Origin: Ulota crispa
Taxonomy: Eukaryota > Streptophyta > Bryopsida > Orthotrichales > Orthotrichaceae
Length of the DNA stretch: 64,000 nucleotides
Direction of reading: 5' to 3'
Assembly: GCA_963920765.1 (NCBI GenBank)
Contig: OY987250.1
Location: forward strand, 8,432,001-8,496,000
Shown here: positions 35,401-48,218 of the stretch, in pieces
Layout of the letters: each line of letters starts with the position of its first letter
Numbering within the stretch: the first letter of the stretch is position 1
Made by a program: the position numbers and the translations under genes
The notes under the pieces: generated by a model
Database searches by the model: none
The model's input: only the letters and a program-made list of their open reading frames with translations
What the model was told of the DNA's origin: nothing

Positions 35401-38400
35401 CCCGTCTGTTATATTTACAGTTGACAAGTGTGCTTTGCTAGCAACAAGTGTCGTTTCGGATCTTTTGATTTTGGTGGCGCTGAGAATCAAAATGCACTTT
35501 GAGGCCCTCGTTTAATTTTTGTAATTTTTCCTTGTAAATGATGAGTGTAGGACATGAATGTGACTCAAGGGATGTCGAAAAGCAGGCAAGCACAACTGTT
35601 TCACGACATTGCAACAGCCGCCGAGTCAGGCTGGGATTTCAGTTCTCGATGGATGGAGTAAGTTTCTGTTGCATCATCTTAAGCTAATGCTAGCTAAGGT
35701 AGAGGATGCTATTTGCGTCCCAAACCTATGTAGAAATGTGATTGGAATTTCAGTTCAGCTATGGAGAGATTGTTCTGGGTAAAAGAACCAGTTCAGTTGA
35801 GATCATGTTTTTATCATTTTGTATGAATTTTCTTATGCACTTTCTAAGTAGGAAGTTCTAGACCCCTAGAAGATATTATACTTTTCCCCATCTCCATTCC
35901 AAGATCATTTTGCTACAGACATTTAGTCATGGTTACACATTTTGCTAATTTGAAGGCCACCTAAGTGTAGGAATAGATGAGTTGGGCCAGCATCAGGTTC
36001 CTAATAACTGGGATGCCACATTTAACTAAATATAAACTAACCAAAGTCCATAAGTAATAACCAAAAACTGATTTGGTTTGCAGAACATTGGAAGGTACTT
36101 GCAAAGCATCAGGGATACTTGTAAAGCATCAGGAAATATGTGTAGAATGCAATATATTGAGAAACATATGCAGTATATCAGGAAAATTTCAATGGACACA
36201 GAAAGTCCATAATTCCATAATTCCATAATTAAATGAATAGCCCATAACTAGTTAAATGTATCATTGGGTCAATAATTTTATTTTGTTACTTGGTTACCTG
36301 AGTTGATATTTTATTTACAAAAGTAAGAAACTATGTGGTGGCAGGGACCAGCAAAACCTGAGAACTCTGCGGACATCTATGATTGTTCCTGTCGACCTTA
36401 ACGCCTATCTCTTCCAGGTGGGCTTTTTTCTCGCAATTGGGTCGATCAAAGTTCGTCCTACACCCACCAATGCTAATTATTTCAGATTTTTTATGGATTC
36501 TTTTTATGTAAAAATGTGTGAAAACTGAGGAGGAGCAGATGGAGAAGAATATCGAGTACTTCGCAAAGGTACTCGACTATCAAACCATTCAGACAAGGTT
36601 TGCAGCTGCGGCGAAGAATCGACAGAGAGCTATTCAACTAATTCATTGGAACAAGAAGGAAGGCCAGTGGTTTGATGTTTGGTTATCCTCAAACCAGTGT
36701 AGTCTAAGCAAAACAGACAAGAGAGCGGTGAGACACAAAACAAATGAAGAGAAAAACTGTAGTTTCTTATGAATGGCCATTGTTACTGTTTATGCTATTT
36801 AGGGGCGGTTCACAATAAACTCCCGCGTCCCATCTCTGCAAGTCCCATTGCAACACCAGATCCCAAGCTTTGTTGGGTAATTAAGGGCAAAAAAGAGTAC
36901 TAAAGAAAGCCATGAATAATTTATGCAAAAATCTTGGTGGGATTTGGGTAGAGTCTAGCAAAATGGTCAACCCAAACTTTGAATGAAGTCCCACCTTCTT
37001 TGGCGCCAAAAATTCAAAGAATACCTACTATTTTTGATGCCAAAATTTTCAAAAAGTGCTGCCATGTAAGCAACCGGGACATGGGACTTGGGATGTAGTG
37101 TGAGAGCCAAGTCCCAACTTTTGGCTCTACACTAATCAGACTCTCAGATTTCAGTGGGACTTGGGATGTGGGACATAGTGTGAACCGCCCCTTAGTGTCA
37201 TTTCATGAGTTAACGGCACATTGAAATAGCATATCAAAAAGTGAATTAGTTCTTCTTGTTCGATTGGGTACGTTGAGACTACCATGAAGAAGCATCTGTT
37301 CAGCCACTGAAGAAATTATTGCTTTCGTTTGTAGGTTGTTTATGAGTGGAAGCAGAAGAGGCGTACATATGCCTCAAATTTCATCCCTCTTTGGGCCGGC
37401 ATTTTGCCTCGAGGTATTCCAGAGTCTCGTTTCTTTTCTTGTACTTGACCTATGAAAAAGTTTTTTCTTTTTATCTTTAATTTTCATACTATCCTGTGGC
37501 ACTTCTGTCGGTATCTAACTAGGACATTTCAGCTTTCGATGTCTTAGAAAAGAGTGAAAGTCTTCTTGGTACTCACCTGTTGGTTCTGTTGACGTGGTCA
37601 CCTCACAAGAGGTTTGTAAACCAAAGCTTTTGTTGAACCCTTGATTGCCCAAGCTAAAACAAACAAACAAAAAGACGAAGCCAATAGATGTTTAGGTTAA
37701 TCTATGAGGGTATGGTCACACTTGGTGTTGGGAGGGTATTAGGCTATAAGCAAATATGAATGCAGTTTAAAGGTTTGTCTAAATGTATCTAATATTTATT
37801 GCTACTACCACTGTTAACACGAAGTGTGAACCTACCCTAATAGATATTTCTATTTCTCAAGGATTGTGAAATATGATTTTCTTCTTTTTAGTGGTTCATT
37901 TTTTTTTGCCTTCCTTAAAGCTTTTACTGAATGATCTATTTTTAATTTCAAAAGATAGAAAATCTGCCACCTTTTGGCACACGCATGGGATTAAAAGTTT
38001 GCTATATGGACGTTTATAAGATTTATTTTGTTGTTTGGGTCAATTATTTTGTTGTACTGACTAGGAAGCTGAATAATTTATTTTCCTACCCCAGGAGACG
38101 TGAGGAAGGAAAAGGTGATTGAGGCACTGAGTACTTCTGGGTTGGTACAGCCAGCAGGTATCGCAATCTCGTTGAGGAATACCGGGCAACAATGGTAAAG
38201 CCGTCCTTCACATATTCAATTTTTTTAAAAGAACCTTGAAAGGTGGTTGGGGAATATCAAGATATTGGCTTGAGGGTGAAAAGTTAAACTTCATACCGTC
38301 CAAAGAAACCCTTGTTAAAGTACCTTATAAGAAAATCGACATGAAAAAGAATCCTAGCCATCATGTTTTCTTAAGTTGAGCTCAAAGTGGAGAAGTGCAA

Positions 38401-40811
38401 GCTCTCCAAGTCAATCAACCCATTGTTTTCACATATGAGCCTACCTAAGCTTTCATATTCCTTGGATTTTCCTAATTTGACATGAATATACTCTAATAAT
38501 TGATTAGTTGGCACTATTTTCATATGTATTTGCCGATATTACTCCATAAAAGCGCACATGGTTAGTACAAGGACCTTATCCACAACGTAGATTTGGACAA
38601 TTTGGTAGTTCCTCTCATAGAGGGATAACTAAAACTCAAGTAGAATTATCTTTCATTTGGGTTCAAAGAAATAGGCTTCTTTGATATTAGCTTCATACCT
38701 GTCGCTCATCTCTAGCCTAAAAGTTATAAGTCAAATTGAAAAGGTATAGGCTTGTATTCATGAATGGTTCACTTCCACTCAAAAGGCAAAACCATCCTTC
38801 TAACTCCATGATCTTTCTAACTCCATGCAGTTAACCAAATCAATTTACAAAATACTCCTACACTCCTAAACTGACACATACCAGCAAATGCCAACCATCT
38901 TTATACTCATTACTTTAACCCTGACGTTACGTTTCCAAGAAAAGAACCAAAAAACGCAAACTTTGCATTCTTTCTTGTAGGTCTATTTGGAAATAGATTT
39001 TTTTAAACATTATCCAGCCAACCGAGAAACCCACCTGAGTGCAAAGTATTTTGCTTAAATCTGATGCGCAGGGACTTTCCAAGTGCATGGGCGCCTGTGA
39101 TGGACATGATCATTGAGGGCCTGGAGGCCAGTGGAGTTTCCAAAGGCAAAGTAATAGCCAAGGAGATAGCCCAAAATTGGCTTCGTTCCAATTATGTGGC
39201 CTATAAGCAGGTGGGCAAGATGATGGAAAAATATGACGCTACGAGCTGTGGTGTGATTGGTGGCGGTGGAGAATACAATCCACAGGTAACCTTCATCTAA
39301 AAAGCATCTGCCCATTTCATCTGCTGCTTACAAATTAAGGTCAGATCTCCTCTAAGCAAACAGATTTCTGTAAAAGCCATCTACTACATGTACACTATTT
39401 CAACACAAGAGTCTCGGATCAATTTTAGGTTTAGTGTTCAACGTTATATGCTAAATCGGCTATTGAAGTTCTCTTTCAAGTCCTTCCGAGATTCAGCAAA
39501 AAATAATTTACTTCAATAACATATCTACTTTGATAACAGAAACCACGCTATTTGGACCATTTGGACCAGAACAGGTACTCTAAATTGGTAGGAAATAAAA
39601 GAGCAAAATAGCAAGAGAGATCACAAAAGTCAGGTGATAAGGGCAATTAATAAAGTAACTTTTATCGAATTTGAAAAGTCTGCTTCAATCGTTCAATGCC
39701 CGAATTTTTTTTTTGAATTTTTTTTCATGTCTTTGCTTATATCTCTTTGTGCAGAATTACTATTTGCCTGAATCTTGACTAACTATTCATTAAGAAAAAG
39801 GTTTGCTCTTTTAGAAAATTGAGCCTTAATTGGATGTATGAAAATAGGTTATGTAAAATTAATCCAGATTTCTCCCCAGCATGCAACGCATCTCTATTTC
39901 TTAGGCAAAAATCTGCACAGGTTTGAGATGAGGCGTATTTACCTTGGTTCATGCTAATGTAAGGAAGTACCTCAACTTGAGGCTTATCAAGAATTACCAA
40001 CTGCTGAAAATGAAAAACATGATACTAATTAACAATCGAAGGAAACTAATTCATCTAAGTTATTTTTAAAGTAATGATCTCAAATGTTCTTTCTGGATAA
40101 TTTATAAACGTCATGGTTCTCATCTACCGACAAAGTTGTAGAAGTCATATAGAAGAGCACAACATCTAAGTTGTGACTGTCTAAGGGGCTAATAGCTAAA
40201 CATTTGTAGTCACATCAAACTTATACAAGGATTTCACAGGATTTATCCCCTTAATCAAGTTGTAATATTATTTTTTGAAGCTGGTTGTTGATTACACAAC
40301 CTTTCAAAGCAAATAAATCAATGTTCCAAACCACCGAATATGATTCCTTATTTTTTTGGGCACATTTTATTATCTTCCTCGTAATAAATGATTATTTCAA
40401 CTCTTAGAGATCTAGAAACGGCTACCCTTGATCATTTGGGGCGATTAGAGCCATTATGAGTGTGTGTGTGTGTAACAAGAAATTACAGATGCTGACTTTG
40501 AAACTAAGGGAAATTGGATTACATGCTTCAGTTTTCGTATCGTAAGAACACCAACCTTCTGTTTGAAACTAACTGCAAATTACTGCATCTGTGATCTCTG
40601 CTGTGATCTCTGCTGTGATCTCTGTTGTTAGCAAGCTAAATAATTTTTTTGAAACACAAGTTAAGGGTTTGCATGCTTACCTCAAGTACTGGGATGGTTG
40701 TGTTGGTCATGGCAGACGGGATTTGGGTGGAGCAACGGCGTTGTACTATCGCTGTTACAAAAATACGGGTGGCCGGCCAATGAACCATTCCTCTGTCCTG
40801 AGATTTCATAG
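32414..40811 (+). CDS. TRE1: Trehalase (alpha,alpha-trehalase, GH37)
   Basis: Twelve exons join in frame: 32414-32660, 33521-33818, 34359-34478, 34695-34810, 34950-35050, 35551-35657, 36345-36417, 36530-36727, 37335-37413, 38095-38194, 39072-39285 and 40716-40811 (TAG), giving about 582 residues. The exon 8 acceptor is uncertain by one or two codons. It hydrolyses trehalose to two glucose; plant TRE1 is usually apoplastic and plasma-membrane bound. Signature 1 is PGARFREVYYWDSYW (about residues 165-179). ESGWDFSSRWM (about 318-328) holds the family's catalytic Asp. Signature 2 is QWDFPSAWAP (about 478-487, across exons 10 and 11). GGGGEY (about 543-548) holds the catalytic Glu region. GFGWSNGVVLSLLQKYGW closes the domain. 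Residues 27-42 are hydrophobic and could be a short anchor or signal. Introns 8 and 9 each carry a MITE. Confidence 0.92.
32688..32757. repeat. Short tandem repeat in trehalase intron 1
   Basis: The phrase catattattctagtacat occurs three times about 24 bp apart, directly after the first donor site. Confidence 0.85.
36802..37191. mobile_element. Tourist/Harbinger-like MITE in trehalase intron 8
   Basis: The inverted ends ggggcggttcaca and tgtgaaccgcccc are flanked by TTA at 36799-36801 and 37192-37194, the target size and sequence typical of PIF/Harbinger elements. 390 bp. The interior includes gggacttgggatgt-type phrases in both orientations. Non-coding. Confidence 0.85.
37708..37843. mobile_element. 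Short inverted-repeat MITE in trehalase intron 9
   Basis: The ends gggtatggtcacacttggtg and gtgtgaacctaccc are inverted. Related to the element at 13136-13223. About 135 bp, non-coding. Confidence 0.65.
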
Positions 40812-41592
40812 CATGGCCCAACGGTATGAGAGTCATTCTCACAGAAATGGGTGGATCATGTTACCTCACATTTGTTATTTCGGCATATTTCAGTTTGCCA
40901 AAACGTGACATTTCAAGTGCTGAAGACTAAAGCTTTCAAATGCTCGGACGGGTTCTTAATTGCACAACTGGAACCTTGTATCTCTAAAAGCTAGGATGTG
41001 TATTAAGCTGACTGTCAATAGGACTGCTCGAGTTCCTCGTTGAGTCCTCCGAAACCTCGAAACTCTAAAATCTAGGATAGGTAGAGACTTCAAATGAGTG
41101 TCTTTAAAACCGCTACGGTTCCAAATAGGCATTTCAATCCGTTCCAGTTCCTAGTTGAGAGCATTTTTCCTTATGTGCCAATTTTGTAAAACTACAACAA
41201 TGTCGCGAATATCACTATATGTATATATCCAACTCCAATGAGTCACATTCCAAATACATCTGTATTAAATTGTTCTACAATTCGCCAACAGAACCTTATG
41301 AGTGTTTGAAGCTTGTTGTCCAAAGCCATGTGTGTACCTCCTTGTAGTCGTCGCTTTTTTTCAGAGATGCTTCATTAATCTCATGGTACATTCTGGTGCC
41401 ACTCTTTAGAACCCTCATTTCTGGTCAGATCCAATATCGCAGCCAATGGCGTCATTGTTATGCGGCAGCAGCAGAAGAAGTCAAATTTTGAATGAAAATG
41501 ATCCCATGTTAGGTGTGTCAAGATTAGAAAATCTTACTGCTTTAATCGTTCCGTTGGCAGAATGTAGAGCACTTGAGATCTTTAGTTTGCTC
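40812..41592. other. Convergent spacer after trehalase
   Basis: The 3' UTRs of trehalase (+) and the coiled-coil gene (-) meet here. A gt-rich run occurs upstream near 40468-40483, inside the last trehalase intron. No other structure is seen. Confidence 0.45.
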
Positions 41593-44500
41593 TTAAATTC
41601 TTGCCAACTTACTGAGCTCCTTTTGCAAGGCATGAATCTCCTTTGTCAGACAGCAGATGACCATGTCGACCTGATGGACATTCAGCGCTGGATTTGTCTG
41701 ATTCGCTAGTTCTTCACTAAGTTGTCCCAATAGACTCAGATGTGCCTGCAACCATGAAGAATGGTTTTAGTACATATACTCAGGATAAGAAACATGATGT
41801 TTAAAGAAACTATAAGAATGTTTAAAAATTTACTGACACGGGGCTAGCTTGCCGAATCCCAATTTCAGTAGTTTCTTCTATATTGAAATGTGACCAGTTC
41901 TAGGCTACAGAATCAAGCTATAGTTAGCCAGAAATAGTACGCTTCAACTGAGAAAATGCACGAAGATTAAACATACCGGCACAACTGGCATTCCTTTGTC
42001 TCTGCTATGGAGTGGAGCTGGTTGCATATGGTTGTAACCATCTATCATGTGAGGATATATGGTTTCACCCTCTTCTTTTTCCTGCAATTACGAAATTTGA
42101 TTAGCCAATATTCATTGTGGGCATCTACGTTAAAATTCAATTAAAAACCAGAATCTTTGAGTTTCTCAAATATGTTCATGGTCCGTGATGGAACTTGAAT
42201 CTTGACCTGTAGATTATACTTGGGTGATAAAATTTTGGCAACCCTTGGTGCAAATACTAGATTATGAGTTGTGTTTTTCTTGTACCTGAAACTGTCGACG
42301 CTCAGTCTTCGCAAGTCCCACCTGGAAGCAAGAAGCCTTCAGGACTAAGAAACTTATGAACTCCGAAGCACTTACAATTCATTAGTGTCCAGAATCTCAT
42401 TCAATATTGCAGTTTCTCATCATCATGCTTGACATCAACAAAGGAAAAATTGAGTTGACATGGCATTGGACCTTTTTCAAGGAGCGCAACCACTCACGAA
42501 GCGCTGGCAACAAGGTGAGAAGTTTTTTTGGTTCCAGAGGCAACGGCAATTGTGAGTGACGTTCTCGCTTCAATTTTTCGCCAACTTCTTGCAACTGAGC
42601 TTTAGTTTCCTTCTCTTTTAGTTGCCATTCTACAACTTCCTGCTCCTTCTTCACGACCTCCCTATATAACAGGAGATCCAGTTTCAGGCTCTTGAACGAG
42701 GATGAGTAAACCTGCGTGACTCGTGTTCATAACTGGCATGTTGTTTCGTTTTTGGACGGATGAAGCAGATCTACTTTTCTGTAATCTCTAACCTTTGAAG
42801 GCGATTGACTCGAAGCAGAGCATCTTCTAGGTTTCGTTTCTGCCTCTCAAATTGCCTGCAAGTCATTCTTTAATGTTACTTCAAGAGCCTATGTTTGAGG
42901 GCTGACGTTTCAATCTACAACCGTTGGACTTCTGTAACAATGCGTCAAGCATACTCCAAATAGTTGTAGAAACAACGTGGGAATACTATTTATGCACAAG
43001 GAATATAATTACATTTTTTCTTGAACTAACATAACTATAATTGTCAAAGGGTCAGGCACGTTGGTAGCTGAGATTATGCGTACATATTCATGAAAGGTTT
43101 GCTACCTCTCCTTCTCCCTGAAGGCATGGAGCTCATTGTTTAAACTGTCCTTCTCGTGCTGCAGCTTCGCCGTTTGCTTCTTGAGTTGGTGCAATCTTTG
43201 ACTTTCCATTACCTTCTCGCATGTTGGCACTGCCTGCAAGATTCAATGAGCCAAAATCTATTCCTTTTCAGGTGTTTGAAGCGTTAAAAACATGCAAGGA
43301 TTTGGAATTTTGAAAAATAGTTATTCATGGTTTGCTATTCTTTGATTATATAAGATCGGAAAAGAAGTAGGGATCAAAGAGAAGTGTACTTTCTGGCTAA
43401 CCTAACCTCAATAGCCCGTTGAGGAAGGGAAGGTTGTTCGATCTTAGCAACCGGTCCGGCAACCACCACGGTCTGCTGCGCTCTCAATGTTAGCTCCTGC
43501 ATCTTCATCCTGGCTTCAATAGTCTGCCTCTTGCAACAATTGCGAGTGACATCAGTGGGATACGTCTGAAGGAATAATGTAGTGCAGTTTTTCACTTTCA
43601 ACAGCAAAATATCTATGTCAAAGAGCAGCATTATAATACACCAAATGTCATCAACGTCTAAGATCAAAGGTCACAAACCTTGATTTCATACTCCATCGCA
43701 CATTCGAGGAGAGCTATCTGCAAATCTTCAACATCTGATGTTGGAGAGGGTTTCAATTGGTGCTCTTCCTGGAGTAATGTGGCTGGTCAAATATATATAA
43801 GACTACATAGTTTGAACTTAGCTAGATTGCAGAACACCTATCATGTATGCTTTGCCGTCCCTTATTTTTGTGAGCACCAGTTCAAGTTTAGTACTGTCAA
43901 CATATTCATATTTGTGAATGATGTCACTTATAGGAGTTTAAGAGGAGGCTGGAGATGCACCTGGACACCAAGTGCACAAGCATTGATATTGACAAGGGCC
44001 TGGAACTTGTCCTCCAAAATGTCATTGCCGCCTCGCAATGCCGTCACTTTAATGGTATGTCCTCCTGCTCGCAACACGAACCTCTTAAGCTTGCGTTGCT
44101 ACAAGTATGAAACCAAAACAGAAACATGGAGGTGATGCCTTGGAAGAAGTGTAGGGCATGAACGAACCGACTTCAACGGATTCGGTATCTTCTCCGCAAC
44201 AAGGGCTTGCGTCCAGAAATGGCAAGAGAGAAGCCACATCGTGTCGTTCATTCTCATTGATTGGTGAGCACAAGGGAAGATTTGTTAGGCTTTTCAACAG
44301 GCCACCAGGTTCATTTGAGACGACTTCACTACTCTGAGCAGTCTCAGGTCTCGGTGACGATAACTCTGCGCACAATGGAGATTGACTCAACAATGGAGGA
44401 GAACCGTTCCTAGTCAAAACAGATGGCGGATACTGATTTCTCAGCATAGATTGTTGATTGATAGTTTGCCGAGGAGTAGCTCCCTTTGGTGTCCAAGCAA

Positions 44501-45275
44501 GGGACCGATCGCACCGGAGTTCAGCTTCTTTGGCATTCTGTTCTTTCTTTGACATATCTGAGCACTTGGTTGAGCCCGAGATGTACATATTTCCACCCGT
44601 TTCCAACTCGATGGATTCGCATATGCTCTCCTGTTCTGGTGTCAGTGCCAGGCAAGCTGAGTCCTCCCTTGGCCTGGTTTCACAGTCGTGTAATAAACCT
44701 TCTCTTATGCAGTTTTGCATCCTATTTGACGAGGTCAACGCTCCACGACAAGGTTGTGGAGGCTTTTCGAATTTCAGCGACTGCAGATTCTCTGAGGCCA
44801 TCTCCGGTGAGACACCTCTGCCATTATCAAGGCCTCTATGTCTTCTATGTGTTGCACGTTTTGGAGATCCATGTTTGGTCCCAACCACTGCTGGAGGTTG
44901 TATCGCAGCCTCCGATGCCTTCTTCCTGGCAGTTAAATCACTCTCTGAAGCAGAATCGAGTTGACCTAGATCCTCGTTCTTGTCATTCAAGCTCCAGGGA
45001 AGCAACACATGCGAATTGTCCCCTTTCAGTAGTGATTTGGACAACTTAGCATACTCCTGGCCTCTCTCTTGCTTATGCAATCCCCAGGAGAATACCATTT
45101 GCTCCACTCCATCGGCAATCTGCTCAATTGCTGAGAGATCCAAACTTTGTGATCCGTTTTCTTCGTCTTGCGCTTTCTCCAGTTCCAACATCCACGCCTC
45201 CACCGGTTTCCCTTTCCGCTTGTGGCCATGATTACTTTGCCGTGGTTGAAACGACGACGGTGCTGTTCGTGTCAT
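41593..45275 (-). CDS. Unrecognised coiled-coil protein, 10 exons
   Basis: Minus-strand exons 45275-44172, 44098-43961, 43768-43679, 43565-43407, 43233-43106, 42855-42793, 42661-42472, 42321-42286, 42081-41977 and 41745-41593 (TAA) join in one frame to 721 residues. The exon 1 donor (GAA|GTCGG) is weak. The first 370 residues are polar and low in structure. They contain a predicted helix (LDLSAIEQIADGVEQMVFSW). Residues about 369-500 look globular (LKRFVLRAGGHTIKVTALRG, then TYPTDVTRNCCKRQ). Residues about 505-630 are a heptad-rich coiled coil (QRLHQLKKQTAKLQHEKDSL onward, to EWLRSLKK). The C-terminus is another amphipathic segment (LTKEIHALQKELSKLARI). The frame is open for 19 codons upstream of 45275, so an earlier exon may add residues; the region near 45815-45860 could be it. 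The layout recalls chromosome or cytoskeleton scaffold proteins, but I recognise no family. Confidence 0.75.
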
Positions 45276-46060
45276 CGTTGAAACCTTACGATTGAAGATC
45301 TTCTCAACATCCGTAAGCCCGCTCTGCTGATCACAACACTTTTATTCTCCATGAAAATCAGAACATTCTTTAATCATATTACATTCAAGAAACATATCCT
45401 CCCGTAATAAATCTGCTCATTCTATCCAATTCTTCGAGAATTCTCACAAACAGCGTCAAAGAGAAGTCGCTCTTGTATGCACACCACATATTCGTTCATC
45501 ATTTTACCAAAATATTATTAAATCACTCCGCATTCCACATATAATTTCAGAAATACATCACAGCAACAAGCATCGACCTACTTAGTTCTTATCATTACAA
45601 CATCATCATCGTGAATTCTTACGGCAACCTCAAAGATAACACAATAAATTGTTTAAATATCATTAACTAAAATGTGATCTAGTCTCTTCACATCTGGCTT
45701 AAATTTTTCAGATATAATTAATTCTGTCATCATTCTAGAATTTCCTACAACTCTGTTATGCACTTTCACAAACAACACTAGAAGAATATGTCAAAGATAA
45801 CTTACTGGCGGTTGTGCTGGCCCGAAAAACTGCAAATCTTCTGAACATTATAATGTAATCTGTCAATCGCGAGGAAAAGCTTTGTAAGAAATGTCTTCTT
45901 CCTCTCGAACTAAACATGCAGCGCAGTTGACGAGACAAAACAACGGCCATGGCCGAGAAGACATGGCCATGGCTGCCAGCAACCCTAAAATGCAAGGGGT
46001 ATATCTACGGACGTTGGCAAAAAGAGAAGAAGAAGGGAAAGGAAATATGAAGCAATTAAA
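45276..46060. other. Upstream region of the coiled-coil gene
   Basis: On the minus strand a donor-like cca|gtaagt lies at about 45815 and an acceptor at 45327-45335. Joining them gives SEDLQFFGPAQPP followed by QSGLTDVEKIFNRK, leading into the ATG at 45275. That upstream frame has a stop and no ATG, so it is either 5' UTR or fed by a further exon. Confidence 0.4.
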
Positions 46061-46063
46061 TTA

Positions 46064-46477
46064 GGGAGGGACTAGGGAGACACCCCCAGTTGCTAGGGAG
46101 ACACCCCAGTTGCTAGGGAGACACCCTTATAGTTCAACCTATTAAATTTGAGATTATTATTACCTTGAAATAAAATCAAAACAATACTTTAATGCACATT
46201 TGCATTTGCAAGAGTTGCAAACATACAACAAATATGTCTCATTTACAACATGGTCAAGAGTTAAACTAGTTGCTCCCTTCTTTTGTAAGTTTAACTCTTG
46301 ACCATGTCGTAAATGAGACATATTTGTTGTATGTTTGCAACTCTTGCAAATGTAAATGTGCGCTAAAGTATTGTTTTGATTTTATTTCATACTTTATGGT
46401 AATAATAATCTCAAATTTAATAAGTTGAATTATAGGGGTGTCTCCCTAGCAATGGGGGTGTCTCCCTAGTCCCTCCC
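46064..46477. mobile_element. Long-arm hairpin MITE, Harbinger-like (TTA TSD)
   Basis: The element is almost entirely one inverted repeat. The left arm runs about 46064-46267, the loop is about 20 bases, and the right arm about 46288-46477. The outermost sequence is gggagggactagggagacac and its inverse. TTA flanks both sides (46061-46063 and 46478-46480). The left arm has three copies of a tagggagacaccc unit, the right arm two. Transcription would give a near-perfect 190-bp RNA hairpin. Confidence 0.9.
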
Positions 46478-46487
46478 TTAAATTATA

Positions 46488-46924
46488 GGGGAAATTACAA
46501 ATAGGGGCATGAAAATGTAAAATATTACAGATAGGGGCGCAATTTCAAAATAATTACAAATGGGGGCACAATTTCAAAAAAATTGTAATTTTTTGTAATT
46601 TTCTTTTGGTCTGGACATTGGTTGATTTACACACATCACATTAAATGTTAGCTAATTTCTAAAAAAGTTAAAGGTCTCTCCAAATCAAGCCTAAATTATT
46701 ATTTTTAAATAGTAAAGAGGATGGCAATTTTTGGAAACTTTTAATTTTTAGAAATTAGCTAACATTTAATGTGATATGTCTAAATCAACCAATGTCCATA
46801 CTTTAAAAAAAATTACAAAAACTTACAACTTTTTTTGAAATCGTGCCCCTATTTGTAATTATTTTGAAATTGCGCCCCTATTTGTAATATTTTACGTTTT
46901 CATGCCCCTATTTGTAATTTCCCC
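46488..46924. mobile_element. Mutator-like MITE, copy 2
   Basis: A 437-bp element with ends ggggaaattacaaatagggg and inverse, the same family as 20739-21175. The exact 9-bp duplication taaattata lies at 46479-46487 and 46925-46933. Its left duplication overlaps the TTA of the neighbouring hairpin element, so the two are directly abutted. Confidence 0.9.
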
Positions 46925-46933
46925 TAAATTATA

Positions 46934-48218
46934 ACCTGAAAAATTCTAGTTTTTTTTAGAAATATTTTAAGAAAGGAGCAAGATTTGCAACAATGCCATT
47001 AGCCTAGCACATGGACTGATTTGGCTCAAGAATATTGAACATGTATATAAATTTTAAAAAATAAATAAATTGTGACAAATTTGAGACTTTCAATAAATTT
47101 CCAGATGAAATAAATATTTTTTTGTTTTTCAAAGAAAATAGTATTGATTCATATGCCACTATGTCTTTGATTAATGTCCTTATAATATTCAACATGTGAA
47201 TTTGATGGAATGGATATGGATCTACATGGAAAGTGGTTTTTAATCTATTAAGGTTTTTGTAATTTTGTTTCATATTCATTATAAATAGTCTTGTTTTTAT
47301 AGTGGTATTCATATTTTATGTATAAATATTTTATTTATTTTAGCTTTTGTATTTGATATTGTAATTTGCAACAAAATAATCTCAATATGCATGTTTCCAA
47401 ACATCAAATTAGCACATTATGAATGTAAACATTAAATCGCCTTGATATCACTCAATTATTTTGGCTAATGTAAATTTTGTACTTTTTTTAAACCATTCAT
47501 AAAAGGTAGATAAAATTCAAAAAGAAAAACTTGTTGATAGAATTTTAAGAACTCTTTAAAAACTTACTATATGTTAAATGCTTTAAAATCCAAGGTAGTG
47601 CATCTTTTTGCAAGTGTGTTTAATAAAATTTTAAATAGGTTACTCAGTCAATAAATGTGGCACATTCTTAATGTAGATAATACTTACATCAAAATATATT
47701 AATGTTGATTTGACATAAGAATTCTTTTTATTGTCAACAAAGGATGTAATTTTGATCTTCCATCCAAAAATTTGAGAGCACTCATCTATGTCTTTTGTTT
47801 GAGATGATTGCAAATATAAGTACACTTGATTGAAGCTAATTCAATCCTATTGAAGAGCATCAAAATTTTAAAAAATAAAATACAACACATAAATGTATAC
47901 ACACTTGTATTTAATTAGAATTTTATTAGTGGTTCTTTCCAAAGTGTACCAAATATTTACCAATTAAAAGATTAACGTAATTTTGTGCTTGTAAAATTCA
48001 ATGATTTAAATAAATAGGAAAATCACTCATATCAGAAGCAAATTAGAAAATTACAACAAAAACAAAAACAAGATAGAAAACTCACATTTTAAATATTTCT
48101 TAATTTACATTAGAAGCACCAAAAGGTGTAGAGAGTAGCCTTTAAAAATTGTGTCATTTGACAAAATTAACACTAAAAGCATGTCAAGTTAATATATAAA
48201 GTCAATTTTATGTTTATT
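46934..48218. other. AT-rich spacer
   Basis: No gene-like frame with similarity is seen. Long poly-A and poly-T runs and generally low complexity. It includes the 3' end of the Cys-rich gene. Confidence 0.4.

Noticed and set aside
44458-45231. Plus-strand frames of 83-187 codons antisense to the coiled-coil gene
   Set aside because: They are shadows of the large exon 1 on the minus strand and show no splice continuity or similarity.
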